From contig NZ_CP050440.1 in assembly GCF_011769525.1 (NCBI RefSeq), forward strand, positions 4,217,501 through 4,281,500: a stretch of DNA of 64,000 nt, read 5' to 3'. The notes beneath the pieces were generated by a model. It was given only the letters and a program-made list of their open reading frames with translations. It ran no database searches and was not told the origin of the DNA. The position numbers and the translations under genes are program-made. Numbering within the stretch: position 1 is the first letter of the stretch; every line of letters starts with the position of its first letter. Origin of the DNA: Tolypothrix sp. PCC 7910 (GTDB taxonomy: Bacteria > Cyanobacteriota > Cyanobacteriia > Cyanobacteriales > Nostocaceae). Below are positions 63,681 to 64,000 of this stretch, one piece after another.

Positions 63681-64000
63681 TTACGAATTAGGCATTTCGA
63701 CAAATGTCGGATTCGTAATTTCTGTTTCTTGGTGACTAAGTTGTTGCAAAGCTTTAGCTAAATCAGCAGTTAAGCGTTTAGCATTTTGTTTGACACAACC
63801 GTTACTATAATCGGCAACTTTGATAGGTGGGGCAATGTGAATCATCACATCTGTACCCCAATTGGGATAAGGTTGGCTGTAGTTAATACTAATAGGTAAA
63901 ATTTTAATTCCCAAGTCTGGCTGACTAGCTTCTGCACTCAAAGCTAACCGCGCAATTCCGGGTTTTAAGGGGTGAACTTCCCCATCCCGATAAATACCCC
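63681..64000 (-). CDS. PlsC-like acyltransferase, C-terminal part (5'-partial)
   Basis: The frame is open to the window edge, so the gene starts beyond it; the ATG-like position at 63941 is internal. The visible ~106 residues begin GIYRDGEVHPLKPGIARLAL, which matches the substrate-side block after the acceptor motif of 1-acylglycerol-3-phosphate acyltransferases (usually PEG...RDG...FKPGIARLAL). They continue with IKILPISINYSQPYPNWGTDVMIHIAPPI and a final helix of the type ADLAKALQQLS. The catalytic HxxxxD is outside the window, so activity cannot be judged. Probable phospholipid or lipid acylation at the membrane. Confidence 0.75.
   Translation of the reverse strand, partial: GIYRDGEVHPLKPGIARLALSAEASQPDLGIKILPISINYSQPYPNWGTDVMIHIAPPIKVADYSNGCVKQNAKRLTADLAKALQQLSHQETEITNPTFVEMPNS

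Overview
The window comes from a filamentous, heterocyst-type cyanobacterium (Nostocales: Nostoc/Anabaena/Calothrix-like). The evidence is the very frequent HIP1 octamer GCGATCGC, heptameric short tandem repeats (STRR types such as CCCCART, TGACCAA and CAACAGT) and dispersed palindromic repeats between genes. The protein families agree: a CAAD membrane protein, a GUN4 domain, DUF4079, giant Ser/Thr-His kinases, and the housekeeping genes glgA and hemC. I saw no rRNA, tRNA, CRISPR array or intact transposase.

Layout. 1-6.5 kb: two hybrid histidine kinases (the first cut by the window edge), glycogen synthase glgA and porphobilinogen deaminase hemC. 6.5-14 kb: accessory region with an LprI-like secreted protein, an orphan antitoxin, a VapBC pair, a 42-bp tandem array, an N-terminally short S23-type protein, and module I (a CHAT-ATPase gene followed by an ATPase-GUN4 gene). 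14-24 kb: YegS-type lipid kinase, metallophosphoesterase, GDSL hydrolase and a 1796-residue Ser/Thr-His kinase. 24-36 kb: a likely stress or membrane group (Na+/H+ antiporter with Usp domains, acidic disordered protein, CAAD protein, BON lipoprotein, triple YflT/glycine-zipper protein, 1049-residue repeat membrane protein, small secreted peptide, pentapeptide protein). 36.7-39 kb: DUF4079 protein and a sensor kinase. 39-48 kb: a second accessory region with a gene remnant, a 21-bp tandem array, module II (Ser/Thr kinase, CHAT-TIR-ATPase, ATPase-WD40) and a second VapBC pair. 48.6-64 kb: a third hybrid kinase, a GHL10 glycosidase-like protein, a zinc-ribbon/winged-helix-like pair, a cupin/isochorismatase/amidohydrolase group, bolA-grxD, a secreted helical protein, a subtilase with a P-domain, and a partial acyltransferase at the right edge.

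The strongest candidate for an undescribed system is a two-gene arrangement that occurs twice (9386-13740 and 39724-45977, both minus strand). In each, an upstream gene joins a CHAT caspase-like protease (plus TIR in module II) to an AAA_35/STAND-type ATPase. The downstream gene has its own AAA_35-type ATPase, coiled coil, one transmembrane helix and a sensor-like C-terminus: GUN4 in module I, 14 near-identical WD40 repeats in module II. This looks like a split NLR-like surveillance system with effector and sensor on separate but related ATPases. Each copy lies near a VapBC pair and a codon-phased tandem array. That reading is inference from domain architecture only.

The non-coding DNA is full of small mobile-looking repeats. 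They include a ~100-bp element present five times, one copy split by a 220-bp insert with a 5-bp target duplication; a ~190-320-bp element with TAAGTAAGT ends and variable cores, one copy supplying a gene's stop codon; and a ~150-bp double-hairpin element.
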